Shown here piece by piece: positions 1 through 5,880 of a stretch of 6,355 bases of DNA (its first letter is position 1; each line of letters begins with the position of its first letter). Both the position numbers and the translations under genes were made by a program. Source of the DNA: Acetofilamentum sp. (GTDB taxonomy: Bacteria > Bacteroidota > Bacteroidia > Bacteroidales > DTU049). The notes below the pieces were generated by a model. That model was not told the DNA's origin. It ran no database searches and saw only the letters and a list, made by a program, of their open reading frames with translations. Location: positions 1 through 6,355 of the forward strand of contig DYON01000156.1 of NCBI GenBank assembly GCA_020720525.1, written 5' to 3'.

Positions 1-36
1 ACGTTCGCTGTAATTGCTAAGTACTTCGGTTTTTAA
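1..36 (+). other. Possible C-terminal tail of an upstream gene (uncertain)
   Basis: Frame 1 is open from the window edge to a TAA at 34-36 and reads TFAVIAKYFGF. It is too short to identify. The opposite strand is also open here (about 1-63, containing ELFELKTEVLSNYSER) but shows no ATG after its upstream stop. I cannot decide which strand, if either, is coding. Confidence 0.2.
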
Positions 37-245
37 TTCGAATAATTCGTGGTTAAACCAACTAATTTAAGCTACGATTATATCTTTTTTTATGACAAAT
101 TTCATCTTTCACTCGAATTTATCTGAAAAGCTGACAAATATCACAAACTCTACCATGCTCTGATTTAAAAATAAGTCTATTGTTTATTCGCTTGGGCGCA
201 TGTCTTCAATTTGTTGGGTTGAAAGGACAACCGCGATAAAAACCT
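37..245. other. Intergenic region upstream of mqnE
   Basis: This AT-rich stretch holds no convincing gene. The only sizeable reading frame is an antisense one that runs into mqnE and lacks protein-like character. It contains an 11-bp dyad TGGTTAAACCA near position 51 and a GGTTG/CAACC inverted repeat at 217-232. No tRNA or other RNA fold was recognised. Confidence 0.5.
217..232. repeat. Short inverted repeat upstream of the mqnE promoter
   Basis: GGTTG (217-221) and CAACC (228-232) flank a 6-base loop AAAGGA. The repeat lies 13 bases upstream of the -7 box, near where a -33 element would sit, so it could be a regulator site. Five-base arms are also common by chance. Confidence 0.2.
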
Positions 246-253
246 TACCTTTG
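246..253 (+). promoter_or_regulatory. Bacteroidota -7 promoter element of mqnE
   Basis: TACCTTTG matches the Bacteroidota -7 consensus TAnnTTTG. It ends only 4 bases before the mqnE ATG at 258, so transcription would be expected to start at or next to the start codon. The nearest candidate -33 TTG (219-221) is 24 bases upstream, longer than the usual 17-23. Confidence 0.6.
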
Positions 254-257
254 TATT

Positions 258-1346
258 ATGAACACAGCAGAATATTTTGCTCCAAAGCAGCACGAATTGG
301 CGGATAAAATTTTTCAGGGGAAACGCATTACCGCACAAGAAGCAATAAGGTTGTTTGATGAATTCACTCCACCACAATTGTCGTTGCTCGCTGTTGAACG
401 AAAGCAATTGGCATCGGGCAACAAAGTCTTTTACAACCGCAATTTGCATATCGAACCAACCAATATTTGTGTTTACAATTGTCGCTTTTGTAGTTACAAA
501 GCCAAATCGGAAGCCGATAGCTATTTATTTACAGCAAACGATATTTTGCAAAAAATTGCTGAGGTAGCAGATAATATTACCGAGGTTCACATCACTGGAG
601 GAGTGCATCCCGATTGGGGAATTCGTTTTTTTGCCGATATGCTGAAAGGTATCAAAGATGCTTTTCCCACTTTGCACATTAAAGCGTTTACGGCTGTTGA
701 AATAGGCTTTATGTGCCGAATCGATAAAATGTCTATTGCTGAGGGTTTGACGACACTTCGCAATGCTGGCCTCGATTCGATGCCCGGAGGAGGAGCCGAG
801 ATTTTCGACGAGGATATTAGATTGATAATTAGTCCCGAAAAACCATCGGGCAATGATTGGTTGAGCGTTCATCAACAGGCTCATGCGATAGGTATTCCGT
901 CGAATGCAACCATGTTGTTTGGTCATGTCGAGAATTTTACTCAACGTATTTCGCACATGGAGTTGTTGCGCAATTTGCAAGACAAAACCATGGGCTTCAA
1001 TGCTTTTATTCCATTGAAATTTAAAAATCGCGACAATCGAATGTCCGATGTTGCCGAAACTGCTGTTGTGGAAGATTTGAAAACCTATGCTATTGCACGC
1101 ATTTTTCTCGACAATATTCCTCATCTTAAAGCATACTGGCCAGCGTTGGGTCGCGACTTTGCTCAACTCAGTTTACAGTTTGGAGTTGACGATCTCGATG
1201 GAACCATCAACGATTCAACCACTATTTACACTCGAGCTGGCAGTTCCGAAAATCAAGCAATGAATACAAAAGAGCTTCAAAAAATGATTTCTGACGCTGG
1301 TTTTCGGCCTGTGGAACGCAATTCGGTGTATAGGGAGATAAATTAG
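258..1346 (+). CDS. mqnE: Aminofutalosine synthase MqnE (radical SAM)
   Basis: MqnE is the radical-SAM enzyme that joins 3-[(1-carboxyvinyl)oxy]benzoate to the adenosyl part of SAM, giving 6-amino-6-deoxyfutalosine, an early step of the futalosine route to menaquinone in the cytoplasm. The 362-residue product has the usual family length. The 4Fe-4S cluster motif is C71-x3-C75-x2-C78 within NICVYNCRFCSY. HITGGVHPDW starts at 111 and MPGGGAEIF at 175; the latter, together with GIPSNATMLFGH and the later PHLKAYW and DDLDGT blocks, fits MqnE better than its paralogue MqnC. The C-terminal PVERNSVY is also typical. The ATG at 258 is the only plausible start, since the next in-frame Met is deep inside the fold. 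No other mqn gene is nearby; the next gene has its own promoter, so mqnE is probably monocistronic. I am confident of the family assignment. Confidence 0.95.
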   Translation: MNTAEYFAPKQHELADKIFQGKRITAQEAIRLFDEFTPPQLSLLAVERKQLASGNKVFYNRNLHIEPTNICVYNCRFCSYKAKSEADSYLFTANDILQKIAEVADNITEVHITGGVHPDWGIRFFADMLKGIKDAFPTLHIKAFTAVEIGFMCRIDKMSIAEGLTTLRNAGLDSMPGGGAEIFDEDIRLIISPEKPSGNDWLSVHQQAHAIGIPSNATMLFGHVENFTQRISHMELLRNLQDKTMGFNAFIPLKFKNRDNRMSDVAETAVVEDLKTYAIARIFLDNIPHLKAYWPALGRDFAQLSLQFGVDDLDGTINDSTTIYTRAGSSENQAMNTKELQKMISDAGFRPVERNSVYREIN

Positions 1347-1361
1347 TTGCAGCCGATAGCA

Positions 1362-1389
1362 TTGCCCTCGCATAATAAGCGTACCTTTG
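1362..1389 (+). promoter_or_regulatory. Promoter of the ABC-F gene
   Basis: TACCTTTG at 1382-1389 is a -7 element. A TTG at 1362-1364 lies 17 bases upstream, within the spacing known for Bacteroidota promoters. The predicted leader before the ATG at 1413 is about 18 bases and T-rich, with no Shine-Dalgarno sequence. Confidence 0.6.
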
Positions 1390-1412
1390 CATCTTTTTTA
1401 TAAGTTTCCGCA

Positions 1413-3032
1413 ATGATTTCAGCATCAAACATTTCCATTCGCTACGGCAAGCGCGTTTTATTCGATGAGGTTTGTGTTAAGTTTACTCCTGGCAATTGCT
1501 ATGGCCTTATTGGGGCTAATGGAGCAGGCAAATCGACTTTCCTTAAAATTCTTTCTGGCGAAATAGACGCTCCAACAGGACAAATATCTATCACGCCAGG
1601 TGAACGAATGAGCGTTCTCAAACAAGACCATCACGAATTCGATAATTTTACGGTTCTCGACACAGTGATGATGGGCAACAAAAAGTTGTGGGATGTGATG
1701 CAACTCAAAGATGCAATTTACGCTAAGCCCGATTTTAGCGATGCAGATGGGCTAAAAGCCGCTGACCTCGAAGGTCAGTTTGCCGAAATGGGCGGTTGGA
1801 ATGCCGAAAGCGATGCGGCGAGCCTTCTCAGCGCCTTGGGAGTGAAAGAAGATGAACATCAGAAGCTGATGGAAGACATTGGCAACAAAGAGAAAGTTCG
1901 CGTATTGCTTGCCAATGCTTTGTTTGGAAATCCCGATATTCTATTGCTCGATGAGCCAACAAACGATCTAGATGTTGAAACCATCAGTTGGTTGGAAGAA
2001 TTTTTGATTAATTTTTCCAATACTGTCATTGTTGTTTCGCACGACAGGCATTTCCTCGATGCTGTATGCACCCATGTTGCCGATATCGATTTTGGCAAAA
2101 TGCAACTTTATACTGGAAACTACACATTTTGGTACGAATCTAGCCAGTTAGCACTACGTCAACGAGCCGATCAGAACAAAAAGACCGAAGACCGTCGTAA
2201 GGAATTGCAAGATTTTGTTCGACGTTTCAGTGCCAATGCTTCCAAATCGAAACAAGCAACTAGTCGCAAAAAATTACTTGAAAAGCTGGTTGTTGACGAA
2301 ATAAAACCAAGCACACGTAAGTATCCAGGCATCGTTTTTAAAGCCGAACGCGATTGCGGCGATCAGATTCTTCATGTCGAAAATCTGTCAAAAACAGCCA
2401 ACGATGGTACCAAATTGTTTAATGGAGTCACTTTCACACTTAATCGCGACGATAAAGTTGCCTTTTTATCGCGCAATCATCAGGCAGTTTCGACCATGTT
2501 CAATATTTTAATGGAACTCGACCATGCCGACAAAGGCGAAGTGAAATGGGGAAGCACACTCACCAAGTCGTATTTGCCAAACGAAAACGAAAAGTTTTTT
2601 GCAGGCGATTTGAATTTGATGGAATGGTTGCAACAGTATTCGGTTGACGATAGCGAACCATATTTGCGTGGTTTTTTGGGAAAAATGTTGTTTTCGGGTG
2701 AAGAATACATGAAAAAGACAAAAGTGCTTTCGGGTGGAGAGAAAGTGCGTTGCATGATTGCTCGAATGATGCTCACCAATGCCAATTGCCTTGTTTTGGA
2801 TGAACCCACCAATCATCTCGATATGGAAACCATTACAGCTTTTAACAATGCCTTGAAAGACTGGAAGCATGTAGCTTTGTTTAGTTCGCGCGACCACGAA
2901 TTTACACAAACTGTTGCTAACCGTATTATAGAACTTACCCCAAAAGGAATAATTGATAAATTGATGACCTACGACGAATATCTCGAAGATGCTGGCGTGA
3001 AAGCTTTGCAAGAGAAAATGTATTCGCGTTGA
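1413..3032 (+). CDS. ybiT: ABC-F family ATPase, YbiT-like
   Basis: This is a soluble protein with two fused ATP-binding domains and no membrane segments, of the ABC-F type that acts on ribosomes (translation factor or antibiotic protection). The 539-residue length and the overall sequence resemble E. coli YbiT. NBD1 has an intact Walker A (G34 to T42, K40), Walker B (ILLLDEPTNDLD, E181) and switch His H210, but its signature is IGNKE (156-160) instead of LSGGQ. The linker at about 250-305, including RRFSANASKSKQATSR, corresponds to the P-site tRNA-interaction region. NBD2 keeps its signature LSGGE (439-443) and Walker B (LVLDEPTNHLD, E464), but its P-loop is SRNHQAVST (353-361) with Val359 for the Lys, and its switch His is Arg493. 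From the family, one of the two composite ATP sites is expected to be inactive. It has its own promoter and is convergent with rlmN. The exact role is unknown. Confidence 0.9.
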   Translation: MISASNISIRYGKRVLFDEVCVKFTPGNCYGLIGANGAGKSTFLKILSGEIDAPTGQISITPGERMSVLKQDHHEFDNFTVLDTVMMGNKKLWDVMQLKDAIYAKPDFSDADGLKAADLEGQFAEMGGWNAESDAASLLSALGVKEDEHQKLMEDIGNKEKVRVLLANALFGNPDILLLDEPTNDLDVETISWLEEFLINFSNTVIVVSHDRHFLDAVCTHVADIDFGKMQLYTGNYTFWYESSQLALRQRADQNKKTEDRRKELQDFVRRFSANASKSKQATSRKKLLEKLVVDEIKPSTRKYPGIVFKAERDCGDQILHVENLSKTANDGTKLFNGVTFTLNRDDKVAFLSRNHQAVSTMFNILMELDHADKGEVKWGSTLTKSYLPNENEKFFAGDLNLMEWLQQYSVDDSEPYLRGFLGKMLFSGEEYMKKTKVLSGGEKVRCMIARMMLTNANCLVLDEPTNHLDMETITAFNNALKDWKHVALFSSRDHEFTQTVANRIIELTPKGIIDKLMTYDEYLEDAGVKALQEKMYSR

Positions 3033-3090
3033 TAATTGATTGTTTGATAGGATCTTGAATTTGCCGTTTGAGAAGTCTATTCTGAGTTTA
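3033..3090. other. Convergent intergenic gap without a visible terminator
   Basis: These 58 bases lie between the stop codons of the ABC-F gene (+) and rlmN (-). I find no strong GC-rich hairpin with a T-tract for either strand, so transcripts may run into each other or end by another mechanism. Confidence 0.4.
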
Positions 3091-4113
3091 CTATTTTGGG
3101 GTTGCTTTTCCAGCCAATAAACCACATGCAGCCAAAATATCGCGACCGCGCGATTTGCGTATGGTAGCAATTACGCCTCGTTGAGTTAAATCTTCTTGGA
3201 ATGCAATCACATCTTTTTCGGAAGGAGCTTCCAAATATAGACCTGGAATGGGATTGAATGGAATGATGTTTACTCGTGCATTGTAGCGCAAAGCAAGCTC
3301 GCCTACTTTTTTCGCATGAGCTTTGCTTTGATTTAGTCCTTTGAAAAGTATGTATTCAAACGAGAATTTTCGATGCCGTGGTAAGTCGTAGCTGCTTATA
3401 CTTTTCAACAACTCGGCAATTGGGCGGCTTTTTTCAATCGGCATAAGCAAAGCGCGTTCTTCGGTAAATGGACTGTGGAGGCTAATGGCAATGTTCACCC
3501 GTGTTTTTTCAATCAGATCCTTTAGTTTGTCTTCTATTCCAATAGTTGAAACGGTAATTCTAGATGCACTCATTTCGCAACCCCATGTAGCGGTCAGAAT
3601 TTCGATGCTTTTGATTACTTCTTCAGCATTGTCGAGGGGTTCGCCCATACCCATATATACAATGTTGGTTATCTTGTCGTGCTCATCGATAGCCATGAGC
3701 TGATTCAAAATTTCGCCAGCCGAGAGTTGCCCATGAAATCCGCTCATCCCTGTTGCACAAAAACGACAACCAAAACGGCATCCAGCTTGCGACGAAACAC
3801 AAACCGTGAGGCGGTCGGTGCCTGGAATTACAGCTGTTTCTACTCTGCGATTGCCCGAATACTCGAAAAGGTATTTTTTTGTTCCGTCTTGCGAAACACT
3901 TACCGAAGAATAGGGATGAAGCAAGTTGGGAAAAACGGCATTCAATCTTTCACGAAAAAATTTGGGCAAATTGCTCCATTGTTCGATGTCGAAGACACGG
4001 TTTTTGTACATCCACGTGGCAATTTGTTTGCTTGTGAACGATTTTGCATCGTATTCAACACAAATGTCTGATATCTCACTCAATGTGAGTCCGAATAATT
4101 GCTGTTTTTCCAT
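3091..4113 (-). CDS. rlmN: Dual-specificity RNA methyltransferase RlmN
   Basis: RlmN is a radical-SAM enzyme that methylates C2 of A2503 in 23S rRNA and, in E. coli, of A37 in some tRNAs. The 340-residue product carries the cluster motif C112-x3-C116-x2-C119 (GCRFGCRFCATG). C105, seven residues earlier in TVCVSSQAGC, and C330 in ILAACGLLAG match the two catalytic cysteines of E. coli RlmN (C118 and C355). MGMGEPLDN is the family's glycine-rich SAM-binding block. The reading frame is open a further 27 codons upstream, but those codons run through a terminator and a tRNA gene. The family N-terminus fits MEKQQLFGLTL, so I place the start at 4113. That ATG directly follows the T-tract of the tRNA-Ala terminator, with no Shine-Dalgarno sequence and no separate promoter visible. 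It is about 40 residues shorter than the E. coli protein, and all key residues are present. Confidence 0.95.
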   Translation of the reverse strand: MEKQQLFGLTLSEISDICVEYDAKSFTSKQIATWMYKNRVFDIEQWSNLPKFFRERLNAVFPNLLHPYSSVSVSQDGTKKYLFEYSGNRRVETAVIPGTDRLTVCVSSQAGCRFGCRFCATGMSGFHGQLSAGEILNQLMAIDEHDKITNIVYMGMGEPLDNAEEVIKSIEILTATWGCEMSASRITVSTIGIEDKLKDLIEKTRVNIAISLHSPFTEERALLMPIEKSRPIAELLKSISSYDLPRHRKFSFEYILFKGLNQSKAHAKKVGELALRYNARVNIIPFNPIPGLYLEAPSEKDVIAFQEDLTQRGVIATIRKSRGRDILAACGLLAGKATPK

Positions 4114-4115
4114 AT

Positions 4116-4139
4116 AAAAAAACCCGGCTAATCCGGGTT
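4116..4139 (-). terminator. Intrinsic terminator of tRNA-Ala, abutting rlmN
   Basis: AACCCGG (4121-4127) and CCGGGTT (4133-4139) form a perfect 7-bp stem with a 5-base loop. Read on the minus strand it is followed by a run of seven T (4122-4116, overlapping the stem base). It starts 10 bases beyond the tRNA 3' end and ends 2 bases before the rlmN ATG. The plus-strand side has no T-tract. Confidence 0.85.
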
Positions 4140-4148
4140 CACTTTGTG

Positions 4149-4222
4149 TGGAGCATATCGGAGTCGAACCGATGACCTCTTGACTGCCAGTCAAACGCTC
4201 TAGCCAACTGAGCTAATGCCCC
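4149..4222 (-). tRNA. tRNA-Ala (anticodon GGC)
   Basis: The minus strand folds as a complete 74-nt cloverleaf. The acceptor GGGGCAT pairs with ATGCTCC, including the G3:U70 wobble pair that is the identity element for alanyl-tRNA synthetase. The D stem is GCTC/GAGC, the anticodon stem TTTGA/TCAAG encloses loop CTGGCAG with anticodon GGC, and the T arm is ATCGG-TTCGACT-CCGAT. The discriminator base is A. The next bases are CAC, so the CCA end is not encoded and must be added after transcription. The GGC anticodon reads GCC and GCU codons. Confidence 0.96.
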
Positions 4223-4237
4223 GTCGTTTTCGGGACG

Positions 4238-4245
4238 CAAAGGTA
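4238..4245 (-). promoter_or_regulatory. -7 promoter element of tRNA-Ala
   Basis: On the minus strand this reads TACCTTTG, a match to TAnnTTTG, ending 15 bases before the tRNA 5' end. No clear -33 TTG is seen at the expected spacing. It is also the only recognisable promoter upstream of rlmN. Confidence 0.6.
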
Positions 4246-4279
4246 AAGATTATTTTTAAATGAATGAAATATTTTTAGC

Positions 4280-4307
4280 TTGTTAATGCTTAAAATCAGT
4301 AAATTTG
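4280..4307 (+). promoter_or_regulatory. Promoter of the CDF transporter gene
   Basis: TTG at 4280-4282 and TAAATTTG at 4300-4307 are 17 bases apart and match the Bacteroidota -33/-7 pattern. The predicted leader to the ATG at 4336 is roughly 23 bases. This promoter is divergent from that of tRNA-Ala. I saw no metal-responsive operator. Confidence 0.6.
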
Positions 4308-4335
4308 TTAACCGATAATCAATCTTCACCATCGA

Positions 4336-5202
4336 ATGGCAAAAATGACCGAACGAACCAAACTTAGTTACCAAGCTGGAATTGTTTCACTGTTTGTAAA
4401 TCTTGTTTTGTTTGTTTTCAAGTATTACGCCGGAATTGTTTCGGGGTCGGTTGCACTTATTGCCGACGCATGGCATACATTGAGCGATTCTCTTACTTCG
4501 TTAATCATAATTGGTGGAGTGAAATTGTCAACCAAAAAGGCAACCACTCGGCACCCATTTGGATATGGACGCTGGGAACAAATAGCAGCAATTTTTATCG
4601 CATTTATACTTGCTATTGTTGCTTATGAATTTGGGCGAGAAAGCGTTGAAAAATTGTCGCTTCATCAGAAGGCAAGTTTTGGCACAATTGCTCTGATAGC
4701 AACAATCACTTCTATAATAGTAAAAGAAGCGCTGGCTCAATATGCTTTTTTTATCGGTCGCAAAACCAACAACACATCGGTGCGTGCCGATGCATGGCAT
4801 CATAGAAGCGATGCATTATCGTCGGTGATTGTTCTTGCTGGAATTTTGCTTCAAGATTATTTTTGGTGGATTGACGGGGTACTTGGCTTAGCTATAGCTG
4901 GAATGCTTGTTTATGCTGTGTTCGACATCATGAATGATGCAATCAACAAATTAATAGGTGAGAAACCCGAAGAAGAGCTTATTGAGAGAATAAAAACACT
5001 TGCTGTAGAGTTTGGCGGCGAGGGAATTGAGCCCCATCATTTTCATCTTCATACTTATGGCGAACATCGCGAACTTACATTTCACATCAAAATAGACGGA
5101 AAGTTGCCATTGGTCGAAGCACATGCTTTGGCCCATGGTATAGAAAATGAAATTAGAGAACGTTGTGGCGTGGAAGCGACAATTCATGCAGATCCTAGCT
5201 AA
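4336..5202 (+). CDS. Cation diffusion facilitator (CDF) metal efflux transporter
   Basis: CDF proteins are inner-membrane antiporters that export divalent metals such as Zn, Fe, Mn or Co in exchange for protons. The 288-residue product has about six hydrophobic helices (roughly 13-33, 37-61, 80-100, 115-135, 154-172, 176-197) and a cytoplasmic C-terminal domain from about 205. The membrane metal site shows H47-x3-D51 in ADAWHTLSD (helix 2) and H155-x3-D159 in ADAWHHRSD (helix 5), an HD-HD arrangement often linked with zinc. HPFGYGRWE (73-81) is the conserved block between helices 2 and 3. The C-terminal domain has a His-rich HHFHLH segment near 235 and ends in IHADPS, like other family members. 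The ATG at 4336 is preferred; the Met three codons later is possible. Substrate cannot be fixed from sequence. It lies near an arsenic operon but is separated from it by an oppositely oriented gene. Confidence 0.92.
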   Translation: MAKMTERTKLSYQAGIVSLFVNLVLFVFKYYAGIVSGSVALIADAWHTLSDSLTSLIIIGGVKLSTKKATTRHPFGYGRWEQIAAIFIAFILAIVAYEFGRESVEKLSLHQKASFGTIALIATITSIIVKEALAQYAFFIGRKTNNTSVRADAWHHRSDALSSVIVLAGILLQDYFWWIDGVLGLAIAGMLVYAVFDIMNDAINKLIGEKPEEELIERIKTLAVEFGGEGIEPHHFHLHTYGEHRELTFHIKIDGKLPLVEAHALAHGIENEIRERCGVEATIHADPS

Positions 5203-5213
5203 AAAGCGAATTC

Positions 5214-5241
5214 AAAAAAAAGGCTACCCAAAGGTAGCCTT
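5214..5241 (-). terminator. Intrinsic terminator of the ferredoxin gene
   Basis: AGGCTACC (5221-5228) and GGTAGCCT (5233-5240) form a perfect 8-bp stem with loop CAAA, extended by an A-T pair. Read on the minus strand it is followed by seven T (5220-5214). It starts 18 bases past the ferredoxin stop. The plus-strand tail TTAAAGTTT is weak, so it may only partly stop transcripts of the convergent CDF gene. Confidence 0.85.
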
Positions 5242-5258
5242 AAAGTTTGTACATTGAA

Positions 5259-5426
5259 TTATTCAGGATGAATTGCTTCAACAGGGCAAACATCGGCACA
5301 TGAACCACAATCGGTGCAGATATCCGGATCAATTTTGTAGATAGAACCCGGGCTGATTGCTTCAACCGGACATTCATCAATGCAGGTACCGCAAGCGGTA
5401 CAATCTTCTGAAATAACGTAAGCCAT
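5259..5426 (-). CDS. Small 2[4Fe-4S] ferredoxin
   Basis: This 55-residue protein (MAYVISEDC to VEAIHPE) is a clostridial-type bacterial ferredoxin, a soluble low-potential electron carrier. It has two symmetric cluster motifs, C9-x2-C12-x2-C15-x3-C19-Pro and C37-x2-C40-x2-C43-x3-C47-Pro. In this fold each cluster takes three cysteines from one motif and the fourth from the other. All eight cysteines are present and the length is normal. The gene has its own -7 box about 27 bases upstream and a strong terminator downstream, so it is a single-gene unit. It uses CCG and ACC codons more than its neighbours, which fits high expression. The overlapping minus-strand frame at 5240-5479 is a shadow. 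Its redox partners cannot be told from this window; pyruvate:ferredoxin oxidoreductase, Rnf or radical-SAM enzymes are possible. Confidence 0.95.
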   Translation of the reverse strand: MAYVISEDCTACGTCIDECPVEAISPGSIYKIDPDICTDCGSCADVCPVEAIHPE

Positions 5427-5452
5427 AACTCTTTAGTTTTAATCTTGTGCTG

Positions 5453-5460
5453 CAAATATA
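5453..5460 (-). promoter_or_regulatory. -7 promoter element of the ferredoxin gene
   Basis: On the minus strand this reads TATATTTG, a match to TAnnTTTG. A TTG on the same strand (5479-5477) is 16 bases upstream, just under the usual spacing. The predicted leader is about 20 bases. Confidence 0.6.
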
Positions 5461-5638
5461 TACAAAAAAAGGAAAACAATGGCTTTTTCTTTTTTTTCCT
5501 TAAATCCGCAAAGATTTTTTTAGCATCATTTTTTCTGCTTTTGATGATTTTTGAATACTCAAAGCCTGATTTTCGGTAATTTTTTTTTACTAATTGTATA
5601 GTTTCACAACGTTGTTGTTAAAAAAACACCCCTATTCA

Positions 5639-5824
5639 TTATTCAACAATGAAAGAGTAAACAAATGTTTTATTGTTGATGAATATGGAAGCGGCGTATG
5701 TTCCACTTTCCAATTCTTTTGTGTTGATACTATCCTTGGTTTCTTGTACATTTTGATTGCTATAAACAATTCTGCCGTTGATGTCGCCAATAATGAAATT
5801 CTGATTTGAGTGAAGATTAATGAT
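5639..5824 (-). pseudogene. Remnant of a T9SS C-terminal sorting domain
   Basis: The minus strand is open for 61 codons between in-frame TAA codons at 5827-5825 and 5641-5639, with no ATG inside. The translation contains IIGDINGRIVYS, then KELESGTYAASIFINN, then TFVYSFIVE at the stop. This follows the order seen at the end of type IX secretion cargo proteins: a 'v-y-d-l-n-G-r-v-v' strand, an 's-G-x-Y-x-x-x-i' turn and strand, and a final 'k-x-f-v-v' strand. I infer that it is the last part of a secreted or surface protein whose upstream portion is gone. The expected preceding segment (a PNP-type block) is not seen in any frame before arsR. The call rests on pattern memory, so a chance or diverged small frame remains possible. 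Confidence 0.55.
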
Positions 5825-5834
5825 TTATTAATCT
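5814..5834. promoter_or_regulatory. Inverted repeat, candidate ArsR operator
   Basis: AGATTAAT (5814-5821) and ATTAATCT (5827-5834) are perfect inverted arms around a 5-base spacer GATTT. The right arm ends 19 bases before the arsR -7 box, so the repeat covers the -33 region, where ArsR repressors often bind dyads. The left arm overlaps the edge of the gene remnant. It is AT-rich, so chance is not excluded. Confidence 0.45.
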
Positions 5835-5853
5835 CTATGTATTTGCTATGTCG

Positions 5854-5861
5854 TATGTTTG
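5854..5861 (+). promoter_or_regulatory. -7 promoter element of the ars operon
   Basis: TATGTTTG matches TAnnTTTG and lies 19 bases before the arsR ATG, predicting a leader of about 12-15 bases. There is no TTG at standard -33 spacing; the dyad at 5814-5834 occupies that region. Confidence 0.55.
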
Positions 5862-5880
5862 CAACATTAAACACTGAAAA

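Larger units (their letters stand above)
5461..5853. other. Gene-poor interval between ferredoxin and arsR
   Basis: Nearly 400 bases have no intact gene. The left half (about 5480-5600) is very T-rich, with T-runs of 7 to 9, and contains no convincing reading frame. The right half holds the T9SS-like remnant on the minus strand (5639-5824) and an inverted repeat (5814-5834). A 10-bp palindrome ACAACGTTGT lies at 5606-5615. The plus-strand frame at 5594-5809 and the minus-strand frame at 5632-5874 look like shadows of the remnant. Confidence 0.5.

Noticed and set aside
525..1166. Long minus-strand frame (213 codons) inside mqnE
   Set aside because: It lies antisense to a fully recognised MqnE, has no family-like motifs, and is rich in Cys, His and Asn as shadow frames of this codon usage are.
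2508..3170. Minus-strand frame of 220 codons across the end of the ABC-F gene and into rlmN
   Set aside because: It overlaps two well-supported genes in other frames and shows no recognisable domain.
4114..4194. 27-codon N-terminal extension of RlmN
   Set aside because: The extension would be translated from a terminator and the tRNA-Ala gene; the family N-terminus begins at MEKQQLFGL.
5240..5479. Minus-strand frame of 79 codons over the ferredoxin gene
   Set aside because: It is a shifted reading of the ferredoxin and its promoter; the 55-residue frame carries all eight cluster cysteines.
5524..5546. CATCA/TGATG inverted repeat followed by T's as a possible terminator
   Set aside because: Five-base AT-rich arms with a long loop would form a very weak stem, and no gene ends there on the plus strand.
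5500..5588. 29-codon minus-strand frame with two adjacent Met codons
   Set aside because: Lys/Ser-rich product from low-complexity AT-rich DNA, with no promoter or similarity; likely chance.
5594..5809. Plus-strand frame of 71 codons in the gene-poor interval
   Set aside because: No promoter or recognisable motif; it is antisense to the T9SS-like remnant, which explains its openness better.
5632..5874. Minus-strand frame of 80 codons overlapping the remnant
   Set aside because: It is a different frame from the sorting-domain-like translation, has no family resemblance, and would start inside the arsR leader.
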